Source of the DNA: Monilinia fructicola
Lineage: Eukaryota > Ascomycota > Leotiomycetes > Helotiales > Sclerotiniaceae
DNA: 64,000 nucleotides
Direction: 5' to 3'
NCBI GenBank assembly: GCA_008692225.1
Contig: VICG01000009.1
Location: 682,001-746,000 of the forward strand
In this document: piece by piece, positions 33,796 through 46,555 of the stretch
How the letters are laid out: the number at the start of each line of letters is the position of its first letter
How positions within the stretch are numbered: position 1 is the first letter of the stretch
Program-made: the position numbers and the translations under genes
The notes under the pieces: generated by a model
Seen by the model: the letters and a program-made list of their open reading frames with translations, nothing else
What the model was told of the DNA's origin: nothing
Databases searched by the model: none

Positions 33796-34330
33796 CTTAA
33801 TGGCGCAACTAAATACTTTTTAACATCATCTTAGAACGTTCTTGAAATCGTTTTAAGATACTTTAATACATTAAGCTCAAATGAAGCTAATCTGAGGCTA
33901 ATATCAAAATAGATCAAATCTATAAAATATAAAATCTATTGAAATATGCCAGAATATTTTATCAAGTAAATAATCAAATAATTCAAGATTATATTGAAAA
34001 CGTGTTAAACTTATCTCAATACCGTATTGAAAGGACAATATTATTCTTTATTCTAATATACTAAAATTTAGAGAGTTATATTACAAAAATGATTATTATA
34101 GGTAGTTATTTAGCCTAATGATTGAAATGATTTGTTTGAAAAACAATTAATGATTAAAATAATAATAATAATAATGACTTTTTCTAATTTTTTATGTTTT
34201 AAGCTATTTTAAGCCCGATTTAAGCTATTTGAAATTGTTTTGAAACATTCTTAAATTTATTACATATGGGTAGGGTAGTAATAATACTAGTAATAATATG
34301 ATCTTGAACATTATCAAACAAGCTATAAAG
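33796..34330 (+). mobile_element. MITE family A, copy A5 (internally deleted)
   Basis: 535 bp between TAs; starts CTTAATGGCGC and ends GCTATAAAG. More divergent than other copies and lacking the block between the hairpin and the CGATTCGAATAGG box. Carries a 6-bp TAGG-type insertion at 34097. Confidence 0.82.
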
Positions 34331-34744
34331 TAGTAATTGGATTTACAATAAATATAGGTATTTCAGGGAGAATATTACCTATACAAAAATCATAAATGAT
34401 ATTCCGGCGGTTTTAAAGAGATGTACTAACAGCAGGTGTACAGATTTATATAACGAAAATATATAGGTATCTTTAATGGATTTCAATCAAAAATAATATC
34501 AAATACTATAATTACAAAGTATTAGTCTCAACATATATCAATTTTTATAGAATTGCTTAATCTTACCTAAAAAGAAAAATACGTAAAGAATATAATGTAT
34601 TTGAAAATTTTCAAGAATTCCAAAAATTAAATTTCTATATATTTATTTTATATAAATGGAAAATTGCATTTTAACGTATAGAAGATATTTACATTTTGAC
34701 GTCTTATAAGTTCGTGCACATACTAGTGTACTAGTATATACGCA

Positions 34745-34850
34745 AATCTAAAACTTATAATTATTTTAAGAAACCTTGATATAATTTTATATTATTTATA
34801 GATATGATAAATTCAGTATTATTACTATACTTGCTATGAAAACTTGATAA
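34745..34850 (+). mobile_element. Family B fragment, copy B4
   Basis: About 105 bp matching the left internal part of B1 (AAAACTTATAATTATTTTAAG, CTTGCTATGAAAACTTG), without terminal repeats. Truncated. Confidence 0.7.
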
Positions 34851-34857
34851 CCGAGCT

Positions 34858-34891
34858 CCCTGTATCATGCACGTCCCTGTGTTCTGCACGT
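34858..34891 (+). repeat. Two tandem 17-mers CCCTGTATCATGCACGT / CCCTGTGTTCTGCACGT
   Basis: Two head-to-tail 17-bp units agreeing at 14 positions. They retain CA, TG and CG, which are nearly absent around them, so this piece seems not to have been through the same mutation process. Confidence 0.85.
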
Positions 34892-34973
34892 TTTGAAAAA
34901 ATGTCGAAATCAATGAATAAAATCATACGTAATTAATAAGAAAGTTATTAATATTATAATCTTGAAAGCTATA

Positions 34974-35769
34974 CTCGGACGCGTTTTAAAAGAGGTATAG
35001 GCGAATATAAAACTTATAATTATTCAACGAAATCTTATTGTAATTTAATATAACTTATATATGTATTAGATTTAGTATTTTAAGATTTTCCTATAAAGTT
35101 TTTATATTATAAAAATTATTTTCAAAAGAATATTAATATTGTAAAGTTAGTGATATCAAAAATTTTTAGTATTTATTAATTTATTAATTTCAAATTCAAA
35201 AATATAGAAACATTAAAAATTAAAATTATAAAAAAATAAAATGAGCTTTAAAATATCATTAAATGATTTTAAAATTTAATATTATTTATTATATCAATAT
35301 ATATATTAATATAAAAGGTAGAAAATTCAAATTTTTAACAAAAAAATATGCTTATATAATCTAAATAAGCGAATTTACCCCTTCGAAACCTGTAAATTTG
35401 CTTATATTTTCAACTTTATTAACTTATATTTTAAACATCAATAAAGATATTCAAATTCTAAAATAAGATATTTAAAATTGAGCTTTTCTTTTATTATTTA
35501 ACAAAGTTTGATAGGCTTAATTATAAATATTCGTTAAACTATTCAATATTAATATAAAAATCTTTAATTTTTCATTAAATTTCCAATATTCATACATTTT
35601 ATTATACTATTATTCATTTAATATTAGGTTTTATAATACAAAATTTTTATATTAGGGATAAAAAATATTAAATCTATAATATTTATGAATTTTATAAAAT
35701 TATATAAAGGTTTCGCTGAATGATTATAAGTTATATTTTAGCGTATGCCTCTTTTAAAACCCGCTCGAG
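34974..35769 (-). mobile_element. MITE family B, copy B2
   Basis: 796 bp; starts CTCGGACGCGTTTTAAAAG after TA and ends CCGCTCGAG followed by CA (a decayed TA). Internal sequence is the reverse complement of B1 (TTACCCCTTCG against GAAGGGGTAAA), so it lies in the opposite orientation. Confidence 0.9.
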
Positions 35770-36337
35770 CACATTTTCAATAATTTAAATAAATAATTTT
35801 ATGGAAAGAAAGATGATAAAAATGAACTTATTGAAATACTAATGATAATTTCGAAATGTACATGTAATCATCATATAAAATTAACGAACTTTTTATAAAT
35901 TATAAAAAATGGATATTTTTTTGAATAATATTTTTCAAAAATACAAGTGTAAAACTATAGAAGATTGAAAGAACTCGAATCTTGTTTTAAGATTTAAAGA
36001 TTACTTTATGGCTCTTTTAATAATGTTTAAGATCATGTTAAAATATATTTAGTTTAAATTAAGAACGTTTTGAAATAGCTTAAAATGATGGAATATGATT
36101 TAAAATAACTTAAAATACCTATAGCTTAAAACGTAGTTAAAACCTATTCAAATCGGTGTTAACACTATTTTGAGCTAATTTTAAGCTAATCTTAAAAAGG
36201 TATTAAATCGGAATTGTCGCAATCACTCACTAACCGTTTTGGGACAGTGTTGAGATATCTCAAAAAAAACATTTGAGGTTTTAAAAGTGCATCTTCTTTA
36301 CTTCTTTTTTTTTTTGAAGAAAAGAAGTAGAAAGTTA

Positions 36338-36684
36338 CTTAGTGACGCAACTGAATATATTTAATATTATAATCAAATATTCTCAAAATGGTTTTAAGAT
36401 ACTTTAACATTTTAAGATAATATTAAGCTAATTAAAGCTAATCTTAAAATAAATGAAATCGATAAAATATATAAAGATATATTAAGATATCTAAAAATAC
36501 CTTAAGATAATTTAATAATTAAACATTTTATTGAAGCCATATTAAGATTATCTTAACACTGTATTAAAACGCTAGTATAATCGATTATTATAATATATGA
36601 AAATTTAAAAAGATTAATTATCAAATTATTATTAGTTATTTAGTCGAGTGATTAGAATGATTTGTTTAAGAAAGAAACTATGAA

Positions 36685-36767
<83 letters not shown>

Positions 36768-37120
36768 TAATAATAATAGTGATTGTAATAATATTATTAA
36801 AAATAATTTTTTTAACTTTCTTTTTAAAAAAAAGTGGGACAAACCCACTTTTAAAACTTTATTTTTTAAAATATCTCAAAATATCTTAACACTATCTTAT
36901 AACAATTAGTGGATTATTGTAACAATACCCATTTAAATATCATTTTAAAATTAACTCAAAATAATATTAATATCTATTCGAATAAGTTTTAATATCATTT
37001 TCAACTATTATAAACTATTCTGAATTATATTGAATTAGTTTAAGCTATTTCAAAACGTTCTTAATTTAAATTAAGAATATTTTAATATAATCTTAAACAT
37101 TATTAAAAGAGTCATAAAGT
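36338..37120 (+). mobile_element. MITE family A, copy A7, inserted in A6
   Basis: 783 bp flanked by TA, starting CTTAGTGACGC and ending GTCATAAAG. It lies in opposite orientation inside A6. Longer than usual because of an (AAT)n expansion at about 36681-36775, which also produces a spurious Asn/Ile open frame. Confidence 0.92.
36681..36775. repeat. (AAT)n microsatellite in A7
   Basis: About 30 AAT units with single-base slips, expanded from the short ATAATAATA run present in other A copies. Confidence 0.93.
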
Positions 37121-38642
37121 ATTATCAATATTATTATTTTTTTTTTTTTAAATCAGATCATTTTAACCATTCGGCTAATTAACTAATATTGGATAATTAA
37201 TTTTTTAAATTCATATATATTATAATAATTGATTAAATTATGGTTTTAATACGGTGTTGATATAATGTTAATACGGTTTTAATATAATCTTCAAATATCA
37301 AATTATTTCAAGCTATTCTAAGATATCTTAAAATATTTTGATATATATTAATATATTTTATTATTTGAACCTATTTTAAGATTAGCTTAAATTAGGTTAA
37401 TATCATCTTAAAATACTAAAATATATCAAAACCATTTTAAGACCGTTTGAATATAGTGTTAAATATATTTAGTTGCGCTATTAAGTATGTATATTAAACC
37501 ATAGAATAAAACTAAACACGATTATAGAAATTAAATCATATATAAAAAACATAAAGCTTAATATATTAATTCTTTTTTTTCTTCGTTCAAGCCTATACAA
37601 TAATACAAAACAACGGTATTTTCTCACTTTTATTTTAAATACTACTTATTTGTAGCCTTAATTACTTTATGATATCGATTACATTATTCTTATAATGAAA
37701 CGATAGTATTGAATCAGTAAAATATTTCTATACAATCTTTATTAGCTTCTAACTTTATGACTTTTGTAAAGCCTTAATTATTCTATATACCTTTATATAA
37801 TGAACTAAACAGAAATTATATAAAAAAAACTTCGAATAAATTTTTAATTTTCTCCCTTTTTCCATCTGGATAATAGCCAATATACTATACCTATAGGTAA
37901 CAATTTTGCCGTAAATGTTGATATTAGCTATTTTATAATATTCAAATATAATCAAAAGCAATTGCGTAATATTATTAAGAAATTTATATTCATAATTGAT
38001 GATTTTGTAACTATATATAATAATATATCTATAAATAGAAGATTGCTTTTAAGTTTTTATAATAGATTGTTGATTTTCTTTTTATCTTAATATTTATAAA
38101 GATTAATAAAATAGGTTTCATATTTATTTGTCTTTATAATCAATAAGTATTTTGAAAATATATTTTTATGCCTTTTTAAATTAGTATTATTTACAAATAT
38201 AATAAAATCATTTTGAAGGTTTGTTTACAATTTATAGAATTTCAAAAGCAAACATATATAGGGTAACCTTGAATCTAATAGTATTCTTTTTAGATTTAAA
38301 TTTTATAGTTTCTAGATTTTAGGTAATTATATTTATAAAACCTATTCAATCTAAAAACTTTATCTTAATTCTAATTACAAATATTAATATATTAATTGAA
38401 TATAAATCATAAGTTCTTTTTCTTTACTTAAAGCCTTTTCTAAGTTAATGAATTTTCTTTTAATATATTAATAGTTTTATTTCAATTTTAATTCCTTTTA
38501 TTACATTTATTATTATTAGTTAAAATATTATATTAAATACTAGTTTCTTGATTTATAATCTTTTACTTGGTTAGGAAAAATATCAAAATTCATAAAAAAA
38601 TATCAAGGATTGTTTTATTTAATATATTAATTATTTAATATA

Positions 38643-39388
38643 CTTTGTGGCGCAATTGAACATATTTAACACTATATTAAAACGTTCTTAAAATGGTTTT
38701 AAGCTATTTTGGTATTTTAAGATAATATTAAATTAATTAAAGCTAATCTTAAAATAGGTTAAATTAATAAAATATATTAGCATATATTAAAATATTTTAA
38801 GATATCTCAAAATAGCTTAAAATAATTTAATAATTCAAGATTGGATTAAAACTATATTAAGATTATATTAATATCGTATCAAAACTATAATTTATAGGTA
38901 ATTGATTATTATAATATAAAGAAATTGAAAAATTTGTAAAGTAAAAAAATAATTATTAGTTATTGATTCGAGTAGTTAAAATGATTTGTTTAAAGTAAAG
39001 AAAATAATAAAAAAATAATACTCACGATAATATTAATATTGATAATAACTTTTTTCATTTTTTTTTCAAAAAAAAGTGAGGAAAATACACTTTTAGAACT
39101 TCATTTTTTCAAGATATCTTAAAATATTTCAATACTATAGGTATTATAAAACGGTTAATAAGTTATTGTAACAATATCGATTTGATACCATTTTGAGATT
39201 AGCTTAAAATTAGCATAAAATAATGTTAACATCAATTCGAATAGGTTTTAATTATGTTTTAAGCTATTATAAGCTATTCTAAGTCATTTTAAATCATTTT
39301 AAATTATTTCAAGCTATTTTGAAACGTTCTTAATCTAAATGAAGAATAGTTTAACATGATCTTGAACATTATTAAAAGAGCTATAAAG
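38643..39388 (+). mobile_element. MITE family A, copy A8, in E3
   Basis: Flanked by TA; starts CTTTGTGGCGC and ends GCTATAAAG. Contains two separate 6-bp TAGG-type insertions (38893 and 39136) relative to its siblings, which account for part of its extra length. Confidence 0.9.
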
Positions 39389-39981
39389 TAATTTTGTAAT
39401 CATTTATATCCCTACCTTATTTTATAATTTAATAAGAAGGAATTATATAATGAATCTCAGTTTTATTTTTGAAGAAATTATCGCCTAAATATAGTATAAA
39501 TTGATAAACGTTGAATTCTTTGAAAAAAAGGGCTAATCCCGATACCTATATCAATAAAATAATATGGGTTATTTTGTTCATCAAATCTATTTAAATTTTT
39601 GAATTTTTTAATATTAATCATTTTTTGAAAGTAATTATAAAGAAAATTATTATTAGCTATCATGATCTAAATTATTAGGATTATTAAAATTCAGCTAAAT
39701 ATATTAAATATGCTAAATGTATTGTTATAACATGTGGGTAAACTAGCATTACAAATCCTTTAGTACCGATTGTATCAATTCGTTATAATATACTAATTTT
39801 GAAAAACCTTTTATTATAAGTTATAATAATTAGTTTACCATCTTAAAATAAATCAATCAAAACTATATTAAATTTATCAAAAAAAAAATTGAAACCAAAT
39901 TTGAAACATATAGCAAAACTACTAGTATCTTTAAAATAATTAATATTTTTATATTAAAATCTTTTGAAACCAAAAATATTA

Positions 39982-41339
39982 CTTAGTAGCGCAACTGAAT
40001 ATATTTAACACTATATTCAAATGTTTCTTAAAATGGTTTTAATTTATTTTAGTATTCTAAAATAATATTAAGCTAATTTAAGATAATGTTGAAATAGCTT
40101 AAATCGATAGAATATATTAATATTTTCTAAGATATTTTAAAATAGCTTAAGATAAGTTAATAATTGAATATTATATTAAAACTGTGTTAACATTATGTTA
40201 ATACTTAGTGGCGCAACTGAATATATTTAACACTATATTCAAACGGTTTTAAAATTGGTTTTAATATATTTTAGTATTTTAAGATAATATTAATTTAATT
40301 TAAGCTATTTTAAGCTAATCTTCAAATAGTTTAAATCGATAAAATATATTAATATATTTTAAGATATCTTAAAATAGCTTAAGATAATTTAATAATTGAA
40401 GATTATATTAAAAAACCGTGTTAAGATTATATTAATACTGTATTAAAATCATAATTTAATTAATTATAATAATATATACGAATTTAAAAATTTAATTATC
40501 AAATCATTATTAGTTATTTAGCCGAGTGATTAGATTGATTTGTTTGAGAAAAAAAGTAATGAAAATAATAATATTAATAATACTTTTTTTAATTTTTTTT
40601 AAAAAAAAAGTGGAGAAAATCCACTTTTAAAACTTTATTTTTTAAGATATTTTAAGATATCTTAATATTGTCTCAAAACGGTTAGTGAGTTATTGTAACA
40701 ATGCTGATTTAATACTATTTTAAGATTAGCTTAAAATTAGCTTAAAAATGATGTTAATACTGATTCAAGTAAGTTTTAATTACGTTTTAAGCTATTTTAA
40801 TCTATTTTAAGTTATTTTAAATTATATTGAATTATTTTAAGCTATTTTAAAATATTTTAATATGATCTTAAATAATATTAAAAAAGTCATAAAGTACCAT
40901 ATTAAAATTATAATTTAATTAATTATAATAATATATATAGGAATTTGAAAAGTTAATAGTTATCAAATTATTATTGGTTATTTAGTTATAGGTAAGTAAT
41001 TAAAATGATTTGTTTGAAAAACAAAATAACGAAAAAAATAATATTAATAAAAATCTTTTAATTTTTTTTTAAAAAAGTAGGGAAAATCCACTTTTAAAAC
41101 TTTATTTTTTAACATTTTTTAAGATATCTCAAAATATCTCAAAATATCTCAAAATATCTCAAAATATCTCAATCTCAAAATATATTAATACTGTCTTAAA
41201 ACGGTTAATGAGTTATTGCGATAATACCTATACAAATTTAATACTATTTTAAGATTCACTTGAAATAAGCTTAAAATGATGTTAACACCGATTCGAATAG
41301 GTTTTATGCTATTTTAAGCTATTTTAAAATGTTCTTAAT
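39982..41339 (+). mobile_element. MITE family A, copy A9, split by A10
   Basis: Starts CTTAGTAGCGC after TA; interrupted at a TA by A10 (40204-40894) and resumes CCATATTAAAATTATAAT. Runs to the family hairpin at about 41331-41352, where it meets an inverted copy (A11) instead of its own right end. Carries 6-bp insertions at 40987 and 41225 and a tandem array of AAAATATCTC units at about 41120-41175. Confidence 0.85.
40204..40894 (+). mobile_element. MITE family A, copy A10, inserted in A9
   Basis: 691 bp flanked by TA, CTTAGTGGCGC to GTCATAAAG. Same orientation as its host copy. Confidence 0.92.
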
Positions 41340-41655
41340 TTGAATTAAGAACATTTTAATATAGCTTGAAATGATTTAACATGATTTAAAATAACTTACA
41401 ATAGCTTAACACAATTTAAAATAGCTTAAAACGTAGTTAAAATTTATTCGAATCGATATTAACACCATTTTAAGCCAATCTTAAAATGATATTAAATCGG
41501 TATTGTTGCAATAATTCAATAACCGTTTTAAAATAGTATTAAAAGATATTTTAAAATATCTCAAAAAAAAATTAAATTTAAGGTTTTAAAAGTGGACTTT
41601 CTCCACTTTTTCTTTTGAAAACAATTCAAAAAGTTATTATTAATATTAATATTAC
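41340..41655 (-). mobile_element. MITE family A, fragment A11, inverted to A9
   Basis: Begins in the central hairpin and continues in the reverse orientation to the AGTGGACTTTCTCCACTTTT hairpin, then stops at A12. With the right part of A9 it makes a large palindrome centred at about 41342. Confidence 0.8.
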
Positions 41656-41657
41656 TA

Positions 41658-42351
41658 CTTTATGGCTTTTTTAATAATGTTTGAGATAATATTAAAATAT
41701 TCTTAATATCAATTAAGAATATTTTAAAATAGTTTAAAATAATTCTATATAAATTTAAAATAACTTAAAATAGCTTAAAACGTAATTAAAACCTACTTGA
41801 ATTAGTATTAATACTATTTTAAGCTAATTTTTGAGCTAATCTTAAAATGGTATTAAATTGGCATTATTACAATAACTTATTAACCGTTTTAAAATAGTAT
41901 TAAGATATCTTAAAATATCTTAAAAAAATAAAGTTTTCAAAATGGATTTTCTTCACTTTTTTTTCAAAAAAAATTAAAAAAAGTATTATTAATATTATTA
42001 TTTTCGTTACTTTTTTTCTCAAATAAATTAATCTAATTATTCGGCTAAATAACGAATAATGATTAAATAGTTAAATTTCTAAATTCCTATATATTATTAT
42101 AATTAATTAAATTATGCTTTTAATACGGTATTAATATAATCTTAACATAGTTTTAATATAATCTTTAATTATTAAATTATCTTAAGCTATTTCAAGATAT
42201 CTTAAAATATATTAATATATTTTATTGATTTAAGCTATTTTAAGATTAGCTTAAATTAACTTAATATTATCTTAAAATATACTAAAATAGCTTAAAATAA
42301 TTATAAGAACGTTTTAATATAGTATTATATATATTCAATTGCGCCACTAAG
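41658..42351 (-). mobile_element. MITE family A, copy A12
   Basis: 694 bp flanked by TA, from CTTTATGGC to GCGCCACTAAG. After it the E3 match resumes, so the A9-A12 block sits inside E3. Confidence 0.92.
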
Positions 42352-42998
42352 TATATAATAATAGTAAAATAATAATTATCACGAAAATCTTAAAGTCTAA
42401 GTTCAATATTTTTTATAAGAGAAAGGTAATAAACTACTAATCATTTTGTTTTTCCTTTATTTTAGAAAAAATAGAAATAAAATCAAAATCCTTATTTTCT
42501 TTAATAGGTTTAATTTCAAGATCGATAGTTTAATTCAATTAATATTAATAGAAAAATTTTTATATATATAACCTCTTTTACGATATTATATATATAGAAA
42601 TTTTAAATTTATATTGATATTTACATGTAAATTCATTTATAATATAATTCTTATATCATACTAGTAATTAATTTATAAAAACTCTTGATTTTTAAAAATA
42701 TTAATAGTTTTTGACCTTAAATTAGAATTTACATTTTTTAAAAAATGAAGTTTACTATTTTATAAAAACGATTAATATATAATAAGGATTTCTTTTGAAT
42801 TGATATTAATAGTATTATTACTTTTTATTACTTATAAATGATCTATAATATTTAAATATTAAATTATATATTTCTTTTACCTTTCAAATACCTCATAAAA
42901 TTTTATTTACATGCTTAATATAATATATTGAAACCCAATATTTTGTTTCTTTACCAAAAAAAAAATTATATATAGGTAATGAATACTGAATTTAGGTA

Positions 42999-43729
42999 TT
43001 TTATGGCTCTTTTTGATAATGTTTAAGATCATGTTAAAATTCTCTTGATTTAAATTAAGAACGTTTTAAAATAGCTTAAAAATGATTTAATATAATTCAA
43101 AATAGCTTAAAATAGCTTCAAATAGCTTAAATCATAATTAAAAACCTATTCGAATCGGTATTAATACTATTTTAAGCTAATCTCAAAATGGTATTAAATC
43201 AACATTATCGCAATAACTCACTAATCGTTTTGAGATAGTATTAAGATATTTTGAGATAGCTTAAAAAGTAAAGCTTTAAAAATAGATTTGCTCTATTTTT
43301 TTTTGGAAAAAAAGTAAAAAAAATTATTATTATTATTCTTATTATTCTTATTTTTATTCTTATTCTTATTCTTTTTTTTTTGCTGTAAAAAGATTATTTT
43401 AATCACTCGGCTAAATAACTAATAATAATTGAATAATTAAATTCTTTAAATTTTTATATATTATAATAATTAATTATATTATAGTTATAATACAGTGTTA
43501 AAATAATCTTAATACGGTTTTAGCATAATCTTTAATCATTCAATTATCTTAAGCTATTTTAAGATATCCTAATATATTTTAAAAATATATTAATATATTT
43601 TGTCGATTTAATCTATTTTAAAAATTGGCTTGAATTAGCTTAATATTATCTTGGAATACTAAAAATAGCTTAAAACCATTTTAAGAACGTTTGAATATAG
43701 TATTAAATATACTCACTTGCGCCACTAAG
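42999..43729 (-). mobile_element. MITE family A, copy A13, in E3
   Basis: 731 bp between TAs. Left end TTTTATGGCTC (first C changed to T), right end GCGCCACTAAG. Includes an (ATT/CTT)n run at 43320-43378. Confidence 0.9.
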
Positions 43730-43910
43730 TAGGTAATAAAAAAGATTTTATTAATATTTTTCAAATATTTTTTTTATTTCATTAAATATACTTTAAATCT
43801 TATATATTTCAATGTTTTTTTTCATAACTGTTAATATTTAAGAAAGTTTATATATATGATTATATTAGGAAACTTGATTTATAATTTTATTTAATTGAAG
43901 TATTTATATA

Positions 43911-44605
43911 CTTTATGGCTTTTTTAATAATGTTTGAGATAATGTTAAAATATTCTTAATATCAATTAAGAATATTTTAAAATAGCTTAATATAATTCAA
44001 TATAACTTAAAATAACTTAAAATAGCTTAAAACGTAATTAAAACCTATTTGAATCGATATTAACACCATTTTAAGCTAATTTTAAGCTAATCTTAAAATG
44101 GTATTAAATTGGTATTATTATAATAACTCATTAACTGTTTTAAGACAGTATTAAGATATCTTAAAATATCTTAAAAAATAAAGTTTCAAAATTGGATTTT
44201 CTCTATTTTTTTTTTTCAAAAAAAAATCAAAAAAGTATTATTAATAATATTATTATTTTCGTTACTTTTTTTCTCAAACAAATCAATTTAACCATTTGGC
44301 TAAATAACTAATAATGATTTGATAGTTAAATTTTTAAATTTCTATATATTATTATAGTTAATTAAATTATGATTTTAATACGATATTAATATAATCTTAA
44401 TACGGTTTTAAATATAATCTTCAATTATTAAATTATCTTAAGCTATTTCAAGATATCTTAAAATATATTAATATATTTTATCGATTTAAGCTATTTTAAG
44501 ATTAGCTTAAATTAGCTTGATATTATCTTAGAATACTAAAATAGCTTAAAACCATTTTAAGAACGCTTTAATATAGTGTTAAATATATTCAATTGCGCCA
44601 CTAAG
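43911..44605 (-). mobile_element. MITE family A, copy A14, in E3
   Basis: 695 bp, CTTTATGGC to GCGCCACTAAG; TA on the left, CA on the right (probably a changed TA). Confidence 0.9.
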
Positions 44606-45735
44606 CACTTAATTAATATAATTGCAAGATTATTAAAAATAATGTAAAAAGGTTTTAAAATTTTATATCTATTATTAGTAATATTATTCAATTTTCAAAC
44701 TCAAAAAATTCGTAAGATTAAAATAATATAGAAATTCTTATTACTTAATTTATTACTATCTCAGATTTTCTTATTTTTATAACTAATAAATTAGATAAAA
44801 AGATCATTTAATTTTATATCAAATACTAAAATATAAAAGAGTATAAAAGTTTTTTTTTTCAATTGAATATAACTTGAATCAAAGTTTAGTTTTCCTTTAA
44901 AACTAGTAAAGAATTCTATAATATAATTTCTGATATCAAAAAAATTATTGAAAAAATACAATTGATACAATTTAAAATCATGGAGATCTATATTAAATTA
45001 TTAATTGATATAAATTAGATTATACTTTGAAATTTAGTTCTTCATAATTAGAAAATCATAATTATAAAGATAATAAACAGAATAAAAATATTACAATTTA
45101 AAGTTTCAAATGAATTCAATATAATTAATAACTTGAGATTATAATCCATTGATAAATCACCTGTAATAAAGCTTTAATACGCTTTTATAATCTATTTTAA
45201 CATTGTGAAAGGAAATATTTTAAATATTCTTAGTGTTTTATCAAAGATTAATCAAATTCTAATTTAACTTTTTGAAACTTTTAAAACTTTAAGTACCCAT
45301 AAATATATTTTTATGATGTGTATAATAAGTATTTTAACTTTGAATTCTCTTTACGAACATAGAAATCAGCTAATATAATTATACTTTCTAAAATGAATGA
45401 AGATAATAAATTTCTATTTATTTTTCATAATTTATTATATTTATTTTATATATTTTTGAAAATTCAAAATACATTATTATTAAACATTTAAATTAAAGTA
45501 CCTTGATATGAAAAATCTTTAATTTTTGGTATAATGGAATTTTTATTTCTATTTTCAAAAAGTCTATTGTATAACTTATCATTGACGTTATACATAATAT
45601 AAAAATAGTTATAATATAAGATTTCGAAATTATAATAATCATATTGAATATCTAAAAAGCTTTTAATACCCTTTTTAAAGAACATTCATTGACCTAAATG
45701 ATAATATAGAATTAATCTTTAACAATTTAGAACGA

Positions 45736-46160
45736 CTCAGTGGCGCAATAGAAGTAATTCAAACTATATGCAGATTACTAGTATCTCTATACTAAATAAA
45801 GACTATCTTAAGATGTATTAGAGTTGAAAATAACATATAGATAATTTTAATTTAGATTAAAATGTTTTAAATTATTTTAATATACCTATATATAAAACAT
45901 TATTTTAAAATATCTAAAAACTATATAAATTTATAAATCGTTTTAATTTATTTTCATTAATATTAATTACACTTAATTTATCTCTAGATTCTATTAAAAT
46001 TATATTAATATTATATTAAAACTACTAATATTCCAATATACTATTATTAGTGGTATTATATAATATACACTTAATATATAAGATATTATTTCCATTACAA
46101 AAACCTATTTATAATTAAATAGAATTTAAAGCTATTTCAAGGCATTTAAAACGAATATTT
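45736..46160 (+). mobile_element. Strongly decayed family A copy (A15)
   Basis: Begins CTCAGTGGCGCAATAGAAG, clearly the left end of A, but similarity fades within about 60 bp. Later fragments (TTTCAAGGCATTTAAAACG) only weakly recall the right part. Limits uncertain. Confidence 0.45.
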
Positions 46161-46553
46161 ATTATATATTATGAAACTAATATTACAATACAATCTTTAA
46201 GATATTATTCAAATTATTTTCAAATCAGAAGTTTAAATTTTCACTTTAAATTTAATATCAATCAATATTCTTCCTTTAATTCTATATCTTTATCTTAATT
46301 TATATTATTCTTTACTATTATTAGGTTTGTGATTATAATATTAGAACCATCCTTATCAAATTTATCAAAATAAACAATAATACTAGGATATTTTTTTAAT
46401 CTTTATCGATATATTTTTAAATTTTCATAAACTAATAATAAATCTAATTTTAAAGTAGGTATATTTTTGAAATAATAAAGTTATATATATAAAAACAATC
46501 CTATATCTTTGCTATTAATCACATAATTAATTAAGAATAATTTTGAATAATAA
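46161..46553. other. AT-rich stretch, not assigned
   Basis: About 390 bp with no ORF or clear match to E1. Ends at the B3 insertion. Confidence 0.45.
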
Positions 46554-46555
46554 TA

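Larger units (their letters stand above)
36004..37495 (-). mobile_element. MITE family A, copy A6, split by A7
   Basis: Starts CTTTATGGCTC after TA, runs to 36335, is interrupted by copy A7, resumes at 37123 and ends GCGCTATTAAG followed by TA. Without A7 it measures about 707 bp, the normal family length. Carries a 6-bp CCTA-type insertion at 36116. Confidence 0.92.
37588..45735 (-). mobile_element. Long repeat E3, reverse orientation, carrying A8-A14
   Basis: Starts at its 3' end (complement of TTGTATAGGCTTGAAC) next to an A-rich tail (read on the minus strand GAAGAAAAAAAAG, 37570-37586). It matches E1 from about 27640 back to about 23190. The match is broken by A8, the A9-A12 block, A13 and A14, and picks up again after each one (39391-39979, 42354-42996, 43732-43908, 44607-45735). 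Its length without them is about 3.6 kb, the same as the matching part of E1, so the 5' part is absent or lost beyond 45735. Confidence 0.78.

Noticed and set aside
36662..36889. ORF with Ile and Asn runs
   Set aside because: Translated (AAT)n microsatellite within MITE A7.
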